Below, one piece after another: positions 16,554-27,264 of a DNA stretch of 32,100 nucleotides. The stretch is from Acidobacteriaceae bacterium (GTDB taxonomy: Bacteria > Acidobacteriota > Terriglobia > Terriglobales > Acidobacteriaceae): assembly GCA_027306695.1 (NCBI GenBank), contig DAHUZH010000032.1, positions 1-32,100 of the forward strand, read 5' to 3'. A program made the translations under genes and the position numbers. The notes under the pieces were generated by a model, which saw nothing but the letters and a program-made list of their open reading frames with translations, was not told the origin of the DNA and did not search any database. Positions within the stretch are counted from its first letter, which is position 1; every line of letters starts with the position of its first letter.

Positions 16554-19010
16554 ATGAAACGCAGATCCATTGCACAATATGAGTTGGAGCGGCGACTGGG
16601 CGAAGGCGGCAGCGGTGTGGTGTATCTCGCCAACGATACGCAATTGATGCGGCCCGTCGTATTGAAAGTGCTGAAGCGTGGCGGGCGGACGCTGGAAAAA
16701 ATGCGCAGCACGGTGCTGCGCGAAGCACGCCTGGCATCGGCGATTGAGCATCCGAACGTCTGCGCGATTTATGAGGTCGGCGAGGCGGGCGATGAAGCCT
16801 ACATCGCCATGCAGTATGTTCCAGGGCAGTCGCTGGACAAGATCGTGGCGCAAGGGCCAGCCAGTTTTCCGCTGGTGCTTTCCGTGGGAATTCAAATTGC
16901 GGATGGTCTGGCGGCGGCGCACCATCTAGGAATTTTTCATCGCGATCTGAAGCCGGCAAATGTGATGTTGTCCGACGGCGGCCTGGTCAAGATTCTCGAC
17001 TTCGGCCTGGCGCGCCGTATGCAACAGGATGAGGCCGTCGCCGATGCCGCGCACGCAGCCACAGCGCCGCCGACATATACCGCGCGCGGCGGGACCATTG
17101 CCTACATGGCCCCCGAACAATTTGTGACCGGGCGCAGCAGCGCGCAGAGCGATATTTTTGCTCTGGGAGTCATTCTGTATGAGCTGGTGAGCGGTCGCCA
17201 TCCGTTTCATCGACCCGATCTCGACGAGCTGACCAGTATTCGCGCCATCCAGTTTGTCGATCCGCCGCCGCTGACGGAGATTCGCGCAGAGACGCCGCCG
17301 GAGCTGGCCAGCGCCATCCAGCATTGCCTGGAAAAAACGCCTGCAGCGCGCTACGCCGCCGCCGCCGACATCCGCGAGGCGCTAAAGACTCTGATGAAGG
17401 CGCTCCAGTTTGAGACCGGCAGTATTCCCGGCGAAGCGGCTGCCCGGCTGCCGATCTCCGCGCCGGAGCAGGAGCGGCGCACCACGGGTTTTCTTTCCAT
17501 GTTGGCCGAGCGCTTTCTGGAGTCTTCCAACTCCGAACCGCAGCCCAACACGGTGCTGGTATTGCCCTTCGTCAACCTGGGCGCGCCGGAGGTGGCCCCG
17601 CTCTATGGGTTCGCGCTTGCGGACGCGATTGGCGCGCGGCTGGCGCGTGTCCCGTCGTTGGTGGTGCGGCCTTCCAGTTCGTTGATGGCGATTCCAGTGC
17701 AGCAGATGGATCCGTTGGAGGTGGGCCAGAAATTGCTGGTGCGCTATGTGCTGGTGGGAAATTTTATGCGTTCCGATCATGGCTTCGACCTGAACTGGCA
17801 ACTGCTCGACGTACAGAGCCAAAGCGTCCGCACCGGCGGCGCCATCAACGTGCCGAGCTTCGATCTGGTCGCGGTGCAGAACGAGATCAGCAATGAAGTG
17901 CTGGGGTCTCTGCATGCGGTGGGGCGATTGCATCCGCTAGCGCCCGGCGAACGCACGGCGCGCCGCACGCCGCTGGGAGAGGAGTTGTCGGAAGAATATC
18001 TCCAGGCCCGCGCGGTCTTGTCTTCATTCATGGCGCGCACCGGCAGCCGCGACGATTTGGACAAGGCCAGAAAACTGTTTGAGAATGTTGTTGCGCAGGA
18101 TACCTCCTTCGCGCCCGGCTGGAGCGGACTCGGCATCGCACATCTGCAATATGTGCGCAACGGTTTTGGTGGGCAGGCGCAACTGGTGGCGGCGCGGCGC
18201 AGCTTCGACAAAGCGCTGGCGCTCGACCCGGAGTCGATCGAGGCCAATCTCTACCGCGTGTATATGCTGCTCTCGCGCGGAGAAAAAGAGACCGCGCGGC
18301 ATGGCATCGAGCACCTGCTGCACACCGCTGAGAATGATTGGAACGTGCATCTGGTTGCCGGAATGACGCTGCGCCTGGACGGCATGTATGAAGAGGCGCT
18401 CGACCAGTTTCATCGTTCCTTGCAGCTCAATCCATCGAACGCTCCGGTGCTGTATAACCATCGCGCGCGCGTCTACCACTACCAGAACCAACTGGAGATG
18501 GCGGACGAGGAGCTGGAAAAAGGATTGATGCTGGAACCGCGCCATCCCATGCTGCGGACCTCACTCGGCTATCAACAAATGCGGCAGGGAAATATGCAGG
18601 CGGCAATCGCGACGCTGGAGTCTGTCTTGCAGGACGACCGCAGTTTGCGGATCGTCTATCCCACGCTGGCGCTCTGTTATTTGCAGATTGGCGAACGGGC
18701 CAAGGCCGCTGCGTTGATCGTCGATGAGACATTGTCCGCCGCGGAGGCGGATGGCGAGATGGCCTACCGGCTGGCGACATATTTTGCCGTCGAAGGCGAT
18801 GTTACCGAGGCATTGCACTGGCTGCGGCGGACCATCTATCTGGGAAATGAAAATTATCCCTGGTTCAGCAAGAACCCGGCGTGGAGCGGGCTGACCGAAC
18901 AGCCAGATTTTCAGAGGATTCTGGAAGACTTGAAGCGCCGATTTCGGGCCAACCAGCGAACCTGGCGGCGGTTGCTGGAGCAGGCGAACCCATCGACAAA
19001 GGAAAAGTAG
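16554..19010 (+). CDS. Serine/threonine protein kinase with TolB-like and TPR domains
   Basis: This 818-residue protein has three parts. Residues 6 to about 275 are a Hanks-type kinase with the glycine loop LGEGGSGVVYLA, ATP lysine K38 (VVLKVL), H129-R-D131-LKPANVM, D149-FGLARR and the MAPEQ activation-segment motif. All key residues are present, so it should be active. Residues from about 335 to 470 (VLVLPFVNLGAPEVAPLYGFALADAIGARLARV) match the TolB-like/FlgO-type domain often found in such fusions. The rest holds several TPR repeats. No transmembrane helix is evident between the kinase and the C-terminal part, so it is probably cytosolic. GGAGG precedes the start. Similar kinase-TPR fusions are abundant in Acidobacteriota; the signal sensed is unknown. 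Confidence 0.92.
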   Translation: MKRRSIAQYELERRLGEGGSGVVYLANDTQLMRPVVLKVLKRGGRTLEKMRSTVLREARLASAIEHPNVCAIYEVGEAGDEAYIAMQYVPGQSLDKIVAQGPASFPLVLSVGIQIADGLAAAHHLGIFHRDLKPANVMLSDGGLVKILDFGLARRMQQDEAVADAAHAATAPPTYTARGGTIAYMAPEQFVTGRSSAQSDIFALGVILYELVSGRHPFHRPDLDELTSIRAIQFVDPPPLTEIRAETPPELASAIQHCLEKTPAARYAAAADIREALKTLMKALQFETGSIPGEAAARLPISAPEQERRTTGFLSMLAERFLESSNSEPQPNTVLVLPFVNLGAPEVAPLYGFALADAIGARLARVPSLVVRPSSSLMAIPVQQMDPLEVGQKLLVRYVLVGNFMRSDHGFDLNWQLLDVQSQSVRTGGAINVPSFDLVAVQNEISNEVLGSLHAVGRLHPLAPGERTARRTPLGEELSEEYLQARAVLSSFMARTGSRDDLDKARKLFENVVAQDTSFAPGWSGLGIAHLQYVRNGFGGQAQLVAARRSFDKALALDPESIEANLYRVYMLLSRGEKETARHGIEHLLHTAENDWNVHLVAGMTLRLDGMYEEALDQFHRSLQLNPSNAPVLYNHRARVYHYQNQLEMADEELEKGLMLEPRHPMLRTSLGYQQMRQGNMQAAIATLESVLQDDRSLRIVYPTLALCYLQIGERAKAAALIVDETLSAAEADGEMAYRLATYFAVEGDVTEALHWLRRTIYLGNENYPWFSKNPAWSGLTEQPDFQRILEDLKRRFRANQRTWRRLLEQANPSTKEK

Positions 19011-19053
19011 AAAAAAGCAAGCGGTGAGGGAATGCCTCACCGCTGATTTCTTC
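19011..19053. terminator. Bidirectional Rho-independent terminator
   Basis: A perfect 10-bp stem, AGCGGTGAGG (19020-19029) with CCTCACCGCT (19035-19044), encloses the 5-nt loop GAATG. GATTTCTTC follows on the plus side, and an A-rich tract (AAAAAAGCA) precedes it, giving a T tract on the minus strand. It lies between the convergent kinase gene and the exported glycine-zipper protein and can serve both. Confidence 0.85.
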
Positions 19054-19078
19054 TGCTGCGCTGGCAGGAAACGCCACG

Positions 19079-19957
19079 CTATTCGTGGAACGAAACGAGC
19101 GACATAGGTTGCGTGAGTCCGAAGACGACTTGAGAATCTTTGGGCAGCACCGCTTGATGGCTTTCCAGCAACCAATGCGCGCCCACATAGCCCGCCGCAG
19201 CGCCGCCGGCAACCAGCGCCGCTGGACCGCCTGCGATTAAAAAGCCCGCTGCCGCAGCGCCGCCGCCAAGGAGACCAGCCTCCCCGACGGTGCGTTTGCC
19301 ATGGTCTACGCTCACGACATTTCCTTCAGCGTCAGGCTTCACGCTGTTGAATTTTCCCAGATCATAAACTTCGGCGTGCAGAAAATAGCGCGCGCCATCG
19401 GGTAAATCGACTTCATCCGGGCGCAGGCGAATGGAGGCCCCGCCGGTGACCCGCCGACCTGCGCTCACGGAAGTGACGCGGCCTGTGACGGTCGATCCGA
19501 CTGGAATCACAACGCGGCCATTTTTCGTCACGGCTTCAATCACGCGGGCGCTGAAAATTGCGCCAGGCTGCGTGGTAGCGGTAGACAGTTGTTGATTCAG
19601 CGAGACTTTGAGAATTGTTCCTTCCGGCAATTGGTTCGGGCCGGAGGGAACACTGGTCACAATGTCTGCGTCAGAATCGGAGTTGACGGTGGCGGTCGCA
19701 GGTCGGCTGACCAGTCCTGGATGGTTGACATAATTGTGGTCGGATGGAGACGTCGGCATAGCTTCCATGTGCGCTGCCGGCTGACTGATTGCGATCGCCG
19801 TGGAGTCGGATGCATTCGTCGATCCCAAGTCATTGGTCACAATGGCGTCATCTGGAGGATGAGAGACGCCCTGGTAGGGGCTGGGCTTTGCGGTTTGTCC
19901 AAACGCGGTTGCCGCCACAAATACAGCGGCCAGACCAGTTGTCGTAAAAATCCTCAT
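19079..19957 (-). CDS. Exported protein with glycine-zipper segment, function unknown
   Basis: This 292-residue protein has a clear signal peptide (MRIFTTTGLAAVFVAATAFGQ). Residues from about 100 to 200 contain LPEGTILKVSLNQQLSTA, GAIFSARVIEAV and VVIPVGSTVTGRV, a beta-rich arrangement reminiscent of the VirB10/TrbI-like barrel core. A Gly/Ala-rich hydrophobic stretch (about 238-268, GLLGGGAAAAGFLIAGG onward) follows, like glycine-zipper segments that pack in membranes. No type IV secretion partner is present, so the resemblance is structural at best. GGAGGTG gives an excellent ribosome binding site just before the ATG at 19957. I do not recognise a named family. Confidence 0.75.
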   Translation of the reverse strand: MRIFTTTGLAAVFVAATAFGQTAKPSPYQGVSHPPDDAIVTNDLGSTNASDSTAIAISQPAAHMEAMPTSPSDHNYVNHPGLVSRPATATVNSDSDADIVTSVPSGPNQLPEGTILKVSLNQQLSTATTQPGAIFSARVIEAVTKNGRVVIPVGSTVTGRVTSVSAGRRVTGGASIRLRPDEVDLPDGARYFLHAEVYDLGKFNSVKPDAEGNVVSVDHGKRTVGEAGLLGGGAAAAGFLIAGGPAALVAGGAAAGYVGAHWLLESHQAVLPKDSQVVFGLTQPMSLVSFHE

Positions 19958-21771
<1,814 letters not shown>

Positions 21772-21855
21772 ACAGGAAGGCGTGGCCCACTGGCTGCGCC
21801 CTTATCTTTTTGCTTGCAAGCCTGCCCCAGGCCGCACCTATGGAAGGTTGAATTC

Positions 21856-22503
21856 TTGTCAAGAATGCTGATTTTTAGACATTGCTCAATACTTGTGGCG
21901 CTCTTCTGCTTCCTGAGTGGCGGCCTGCTCGTCGCGCAGTCCCGGAGTTTGTCTGCGCCAGCCAAGTCAGCCCAGGCCACCCAGTCCAAGCCGTCTGGCA
22001 CAGTCAACGGATTGGCTCCCGTGGCCAACCCTGCCAGCTCCGCTCAGATTCGCGAGCTACTGGATTTGACTGGGGCCACTCGCAATGCGCATTTGATGGT
22101 GGGCCGCATGATCGAGCAGATGCAGGCGCAGGCCCCCGCATTTTTTCCGAAGGATTTTTGGACGGACATGCGACAGAGCTTTCAACAACTCGATGCCGAG
22201 AGCATACTGGTCCCGTATTACAAGAAGTACTATTCGGAGCCAGATGTCCAGAAGGCAATCGCTTTTTATCAGTCGCCTGCTGGAAAACGCCTGGTCGCAA
22301 TACAACCTGTCATTCTGCAGCAGACGCAAAAGGTTGTGATGCAGCGTGCGCAAGCTGTGGGTCAACAGGTGTGGGCCCGACACAAGCAGGAGATTGAGGC
22401 CCTGGCGAAGCAGTATCAGCAAGGCGGCACTTCCGGCAACACGGGGCAAGGGAGCGTAGCGTCGCATACGCAGCCTGGGATTCAGGGCGCTCCGAAGAAC
22501 TAA
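21856..22503 (+). CDS. Exported DUF2059 domain protein
   Basis: This protein of about 215 residues has a signal peptide (LIFRHCSILVALFCFLSGGLLVAQS). The DUF2059 domain covers about residues 60-190, with LLDLTGATRNAHLMVGRM, YYKKYYSEPDVQKAIAFYQSPAGKRLV and QQTQKVVMQRA. Its low-complexity C-terminus is rich in Gly, Gln and Ser. DUF2059 proteins are periplasmic or secreted and poorly understood. A TTG at 21856 has GGAAGG at 8 nt and is chosen here; the ATG at 21865 has no ribosome binding site at normal distance but remains possible and would remove only three residues. It sits between eno and the phosphoglycerate mutase gene, probably in one transcription unit. Confidence 0.8.
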   Translation: MSRMLIFRHCSILVALFCFLSGGLLVAQSRSLSAPAKSAQATQSKPSGTVNGLAPVANPASSAQIRELLDLTGATRNAHLMVGRMIEQMQAQAPAFFPKDFWTDMRQSFQQLDAESILVPYYKKYYSEPDVQKAIAFYQSPAGKRLVAIQPVILQQTQKVVMQRAQAVGQQVWARHKQEIEALAKQYQQGGTSGNTGQGSVASHTQPGIQGAPKN

Positions 22504-22596
22504 TGCAATGATGAAACTACATTTGATTCCTGCTGGAGGCTGTGTGAACCATGGCCCTTGCCGGCCACGCCAACTTAGCTCAACCTAGGAATTTCC

Positions 22597-24201
22597 ATGG
22601 CAAATAACAAGCCGTTAGTGCTGACCATTCTGGATGGCTGGGGATACCGCGCTGAAATCAAAGGCAACGCAATTGCGCAGGCCAGGAAGCCAAATTACGA
22701 TCACCTTCTGGCGGAGTTCCCCAACACTTTATTGCGCGCGTCCGATCATTTCGTCGGCTTGCCAGATGGGCAGATGGGCAACAGTGAAGTCGGACATCTC
22801 AATATTGGTGCGGGCCGCGTCGTGCACATGGACATTACCCGCATTGACACTGCGATTGCAGATGGAAGTTTTTTTCAGCATCCTGTATTGACTGGTGCAA
22901 TGCAGTATGCCGCCGCGCACGGACGCCGCGTGCATCTACTGGGACTGCTTTCGGATGGAGGCGTGCATTCCCACCAGCGCCACCTGTATGCTCTGCTTCG
23001 GCTTGCAAAACAGCAGCATGTGACCCAGGTCTTCGTGCATGCGTTTCTCGATGGCCGCGATACCATGCCGACCAGCGGAGTGGGTTATCTGGAGCAGTTG
23101 CAGCAGAAAATGCGCGAGTATGGCACGGGCACAATCGCTTCCGTCTCAGGCAGGTATTACGCCATGGACCGCGACCGGCGCTGGGAGCGGGAAGAGAAAA
23201 CCAGCGATGCGATGGTAAAGGGCCACGCCGAAGGTGGCCTGCACGCAGACCCCATCGCGCGGCTGCGACAGTCCTACAACAATGGCGTGACTGACGAGTT
23301 CGTCATTCCCTTTGTCTGTGCGGATGCCAAAGGAAAACCGCTGGCCACAGTTGCCGATGAAGACGTATGCATTTGCTTCAACTATCGCGCGGACCGCGCC
23401 CGGCAAATTACGCGCGTGCTGGCGCGCAACAGCGGCCTGACCGCCCAAGATGGCCGCGATCTTTCCGGTGCGGAAGACCTGGATGCGCAGATTCCACGCA
23501 ACACCATCCCGAAGGGCCTGCGTTACATCTGTATGACGCAGTATGACAAGCTGTTCACGCTGCCAGTGATAATTCCGGCGGAATCGATGGACAACCTGTT
23601 GGCGAATTTGATGGCGCAGGCCCATCTGCGCAATCTGCGCGTGGCGGAGACGGAGAAGTACGCGCATGTCACTTACTTCTTTAACGGGGGCATTGAAAAG
23701 CCCTTTCCCGGCGAAGACCGTATTTTAGTCCCATCGCAAAAAGTCGCCACCTACGACCTGGCTCCTGAGATGAGCGCTGCGGGAATTGCGGATGTCGTCA
23801 TCAAAGCGGTTGCCGATACGGCTTTTGATGTGATCGTTGTAAATTTTGCGAATGCCGACATGGTGGGCCATTCCGGCAAGATCGAACCGACCATTCGTGG
23901 AGTCGAAACGGTGGATGCTTGTCTGGGGCGTATCTATCAAGTTGTTAAGCAGCACGGTGGGTCCATGCTGATTACAGCCGATCATGGCAACGCGGAGATG
24001 ATGATCGATCCCGTCGGCGGCGGTCCTCACACGGCGCACACCACCAATCCCGTGCCGTTCATCCTGGTGACGGAAATGGGCAAGGAACTCCATCTCAGAA
24101 ACGGAGGGTCGCTACGCGATATCTCTCCCACTGTGCTCGATCTATTAAAACTGCCAAAGCCAAAGGACATGACTGGCGAGTCGCTGATTCTTCATTCTTA
24201 G
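22597..24201 (+). CDS. gpmI: 2,3-bisphosphoglycerate-independent phosphoglycerate mutase
   Basis: This 534-residue metal-dependent enzyme interconverts 3- and 2-phosphoglycerate. It belongs to the alkaline phosphatase superfamily. The N-terminus [10 protein letters not shown] supplies the first metal Asp, and catalytic S63 lies in [97 protein letters not shown] and [11 protein letters not shown] are all recognisable. Length is typical. AGGA lies about 7 nt before the ATG. It works directly upstream of enolase in glycolysis and directly downstream in this cluster. Confidence 0.96.
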   Translation: MANNKPLVLTILDGWGYRAEIKGNAIAQARKPNYDHLLAEFPNTLLRASDHFVGLPDGQMGNSEVGHLNIGAGRVVHMDITRIDTAIADGSFFQHPVLTGAMQYAAAHGRRVHLLGLLSDGGVHSHQRHLYALLRLAKQQHVTQVFVHAFLDGRDTMPTSGVGYLEQLQQKMREYGTGTIASVSGRYYAMDRDRRWEREEKTSDAMVKGHAEGGLHADPIARLRQSYNNGVTDEFVIPFVCADAKGKPLATVADEDVCICFNYRADRARQITRVLARNSGLTAQDGRDLSGAEDLDAQIPRNTIPKGLRYICMTQYDKLFTLPVIIPAESMDNLLANLMAQAHLRNLRVAETEKYAHVTYFFNGGIEKPFPGEDRILVPSQKVATYDLAPEMSAAGIADVVIKAVADTAFDVIVVNFANADMVGHSGKIEPTIRGVETVDACLGRIYQVVKQHGGSMLITADHGNAEMMIDPVGGGPHTAHTTNPVPFILVTEMGKELHLRNGGSLRDISPTVLDLLKLPKPKDMTGESLILHS

Positions 24202-24220
24202 TTGGATAGCTGCGCCGCCC

Positions 24221-24727
24221 TTATTTGCTCGGCGATGATTCGCCCGCAACCGGATAGCCGTGTGCAACCCAATTTTTTCCAAAATTTGTTTCTAACATCA
24301 AAACATGAAGATGTGTGAAGCCCATCGCCTGGAGCGCCTGAAAAGCCGGTCGAATGTTGGGGCATTTACCGATTGGACAGCAACCGCAGTAGATATAGAT
24401 GTCCGCGTTCTTTGGCAGCCTGCTGACTGTATTCTTCAGCATTTGCAACCCTTCTGGAGTGGAGGCCGGTCCTGCATAGATTGAGTGGGGAATATGCTTG
24501 CTGCGGTATAAGACCTCAAATCCAACTTGCAGAATGACTGGTTTGACACCCGATTTTTTAGAAAGCATGGTAGCGAGCACGTTAGGCTGCGCAGCTTGCT
24601 TCTGCGTCCATGGGCCAGAAGTAAAGTCTTGTGCGAAGGCCGAAGCGCTGGAAATCTTTCCAAGACCAATGAGCATAAGTGCTACGGCCAGCACATGAAT
24701 AATAGATGGGTTCCGTTGGTTTGACAT
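24221..24727 (-). CDS. Exported rhodanese-like protein with Cys-rich active loop
   Basis: This 168-residue protein has a signal peptide (about 1-33). Its rhodanese-like fold is suggested by the segments PVILQVGFEVLYRSKHIPHSIYAG and LPKNADIYIYC, then a loop and AFQALQAMGFTHLHVLML. The loop expected to hold the persulfide Cys reads C114-G-C116-C117-PIGK-C122-PN, giving four Cys residues rather than one. Similar CCP...CPN loops occur in exported rhodanese-like proteins, and redox or metal binding is possible, but this is inference. It starts 23 nt after the membrane-protein gene, so they are probably co-transcribed, although no good ribosome binding site is visible. It converges with gpmI. Confidence 0.75.
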   Translation of the reverse strand: MSNQRNPSIIHVLAVALMLIGLGKISSASAFAQDFTSGPWTQKQAAQPNVLATMLSKKSGVKPVILQVGFEVLYRSKHIPHSIYAGPASTPEGLQMLKNTVSRLPKNADIYIYCGCCPIGKCPNIRPAFQALQAMGFTHLHVLMLETNFGKNWVAHGYPVAGESSPSK

Positions 24728-24750
24728 AATGAATCGAGTGTACTGCAAAT

Positions 24751-26898
24751 TTAGTGCGGCTGCAGCGGCAGAGCAGATAGCTCCCCAGCATTTACAGGAG
24801 AGGAACTCTTCAGGTAGCGGGCCATTACAGCCGAGCACATTTCATCCTTGTTTGTACTGAGGATCCAGGCAGGGCCGTCTGCAAGAGCATTCACTTTCGG
24901 ATGATCCAGATCGATGACCGCAATCTTTCCATCGTCATAAATCGATCGGTAGCTTGCCTGTAAATGATCGAACTGGTGGTGCGTCAGTATATTTATCAGC
25001 CACAAGGACATAAGCTCTTCTGAGTTGAGTAAAGGGCTTTCCAGGGCCTGACAAGCCTGTACGTCGGTCCAGCGGGCATATCCATAGTCGTAAATCACGT
25101 AGCGAACGGAATTTTCGGCAAGATATCGCTGGAGCGGCTCACTATTAGCTTGTAAAGGCCATGCTTTTGCTGGGCTTGCCGCTCCGGGCCAATCCGCGAC
25201 GAATATCTTGTGTTTGCGATAGTCAAACAGGAATGGATAAGCCGTATTTTCCAATGCAGGCCCGTTGCGTGGCAGCGAATTTTCTACCGCACTGTATTCT
25301 TCATTTATCTGAGGATCTTCCAGATGCAATCCACTCAAACTAGCGCGCAGAGAAGGCTGATAATCGTGCCACTCTAAATCGACCTGCCGAAAAGGATGAG
25401 GATTTTTTCCGGCTGCATCGTAATAGAAAATCATGGCAATCAGTGAAAGTATCGCAACGTAAAATGTCAAGCGCCCAGGACCCGAGCTAGGCTGAATGTC
25501 GATATTTTTTGAATTTGCAATATAAAAAATAATTACAGTGCAAAAAAATTGCGGGAAGTTGTAACGCCAAATGAAGTCTCCACCGCTTTTATAATTAAAG
25601 GCCGTAATCGCTATTGCGGCAGCCACTAGAATTCCAACGCTGAATGCCAACTTCCTACCCTTATTTCCAGTGAAAATCTGTAGGACGGCCAATATCAGCA
25701 ATGCGATGGCTTGAAGAAATATTTTAAGAAAAGTGCGATGCGAATTAAATCTATGTTTGATTTGGAGCATTCCATAACTGGAGTAATCCACGCCGTGTCC
25801 AAGAATTGGAAAAATATAAGTTCCACTGGTTAACTTCATGGCGATCATCCACGCCACCAATACAGTAATTGTTCCAAGTCCTGCGAACAGCGATAGTAAC
25901 AATGCCGTCTTTATTTTCGTCCTAGCTAAAATGAGCCAGTAGGGAATAATTAGAAAAGCACCTACCACTGGAAGGTAAGTTGACTTCAAAGAAGCTGTAG
26001 CGCCGCCTATCATTCCTACAATGAATGCATATTGAAACATCTTAGGAAAATTTTTTTCTGGGGTCTCCCATATAGTCCAGGCCATTACGAGCAGGAGTGA
26101 GATGGGTAAAATTATGAACGTAAGGTTGATCGTTTCTGCTGGAACAAGATAGACCAGAAGCTCCAACAATGCTATCTGGGGAATAGATAGACTGAATACA
26201 ATTCCTAAATCAAAAGTTATGCCACCAAGCAGGATCATGCCAAGCGTCCGGTCGGCCATCGCAACGTGCGTCAGCGAAGTTGCGGCCAGGAAAAAGTCTT
26301 GCAGTAGGTAGGAACCTCCCAAACTTGAAATTACCCGGCGATCACTGAATGGGTCGAAAGCAAAGTAATGCATTTCCAGCATTTTTTTGGGGAAGACCAT
26401 GTATGCGGCATTATCATCAAGGTTATTGAACATGCCGAGACGGATGGTTGCAGCTACCCGAAGCGAAACGGTGATGAGTGCGAGAAGCAGCAAGAGTTTT
26501 GACGAGTGTGAGCTATGTGTCCAAAAATTGAGCCATCGATAGGCTTCTGGACGTTCTTTGCGAAGAGGGAAGTAAAGTACAAGTCCAGCGGCGGTCAATG
26601 CAAAAAGCGTGCTGGGATAGATTGCATGAAGCAAATTGAGCCATCCGCCCAGAAAGATAATGACCGCAATCCCCAGTGAGCATGCAACCGAGGCTGGCAA
26701 ACGCTGCACGCGCAATAGTTTTCCGGTCAATCGTCCCCAACTGGTGAAATTCAAAAGTAACAGCCATGCCCATATAAGGGCATAGAGAAAATAGCTGATC
26801 GATCGTATAGTGATGGGTTGTGGCAGGCCAGTCACAGAGGGATAGGGTTGTAACTGAAAATCCTTCAATGTCTGTATCAATGAAATGGAAAAATGCAT
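24751..26898 (-). CDS. Large polytopic membrane protein, AT-rich, function unknown (GT-C-like)
   Basis: This 715-residue integral membrane protein has about twelve hydrophobic helices over residues 30-500. A C-terminal, mostly soluble part of about 200 residues follows. The layout of many helices followed by a soluble domain fits GT-C glycosyltransferase-like or O-antigen-related proteins, but I see no decisive motif. FNNLDDNAAYMVFPKKMLEMHYFAFDPFSDRR in an early loop could be the acidic catalytic loop. The ATG at 26898 is preferred to the GTG at 26913 because AAGGGA lies 5 nt upstream. Base composition is clearly more AT-rich than the neighbours, with A/T-ending codons, suggesting horizontal acquisition. 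It probably forms a unit with the rhodanese-like gene downstream. Confidence 0.7.
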   Translation of the reverse strand: MHFSISLIQTLKDFQLQPYPSVTGLPQPITIRSISYFLYALIWAWLLLLNFTSWGRLTGKLLRVQRLPASVACSLGIAVIIFLGGWLNLLHAIYPSTLFALTAAGLVLYFPLRKERPEAYRWLNFWTHSSHSSKLLLLLALITVSLRVAATIRLGMFNNLDDNAAYMVFPKKMLEMHYFAFDPFSDRRVISSLGGSYLLQDFFLAATSLTHVAMADRTLGMILLGGITFDLGIVFSLSIPQIALLELLVYLVPAETINLTFIILPISLLLVMAWTIWETPEKNFPKMFQYAFIVGMIGGATASLKSTYLPVVGAFLIIPYWLILARTKIKTALLLSLFAGLGTITVLVAWMIAMKLTSGTYIFPILGHGVDYSSYGMLQIKHRFNSHRTFLKIFLQAIALLILAVLQIFTGNKGRKLAFSVGILVAAAIAITAFNYKSGGDFIWRYNFPQFFCTVIIFYIANSKNIDIQPSSGPGRLTFYVAILSLIAMIFYYDAAGKNPHPFRQVDLEWHDYQPSLRASLSGLHLEDPQINEEYSAVENSLPRNGPALENTAYPFLFDYRKHKIFVADWPGAASPAKAWPLQANSEPLQRYLAENSVRYVIYDYGYARWTDVQACQALESPLLNSEELMSLWLINILTHHQFDHLQASYRSIYDDGKIAVIDLDHPKVNALADGPAWILSTNKDEMCSAVMARYLKSSSPVNAGELSALPLQPH

Positions 26899-27264
26899 CC
26901 CGATCCCTTGCACTGCGTCTATTTGACAAATCTATATTGCGATAAAACGATACAATCGCGAAACAGGTTCGACGCGCCATAAATTTGAAACTGACCCATC
27001 CACGGGTGGAGCGGTGGATTCCGTAATTTCCATGAAGATATCAGAAATCGACCCGATCACTACATGTCCATGGGGATAGCGAACAGAAAATTGTGGTTCT
27101 GAGATTCTTCCCGGCGTCTATGGCGTGCATCGGCAGTTTAATTTTTGAGTACCGGGGCCAAGGCTCGTGTTCTTTTGAATTGATGTATGCTGCCTATCGA
27201 GAAAGAGTGGCGACATCTCACTCCACGATTGCCCCGCATTTCATTTCGGACCATATAACACCCT
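26899..27264. other. Intergenic region, no supported gene
   Basis: The 366 nt between the AT-rich membrane protein start and the GH30 stop codon contain no convincing gene. A 63-codon plus-strand frame at 27093-27284 lacks a ribosome binding site and family signal. Near 26940-26958 lie CGATAAAAC and TACAATCG, which resemble sequences in the GH30/TonB-receptor promoter region. No consensus minus-strand promoter was found. Confidence 0.5.

Noticed and set aside
19079-19957. Type IV secretion VirB10 homologue
   Set aside because: Only a loose resemblance to the barrel core is visible; there is no cytoplasmic N-terminus with a membrane anchor and no other vir/trb gene nearby.
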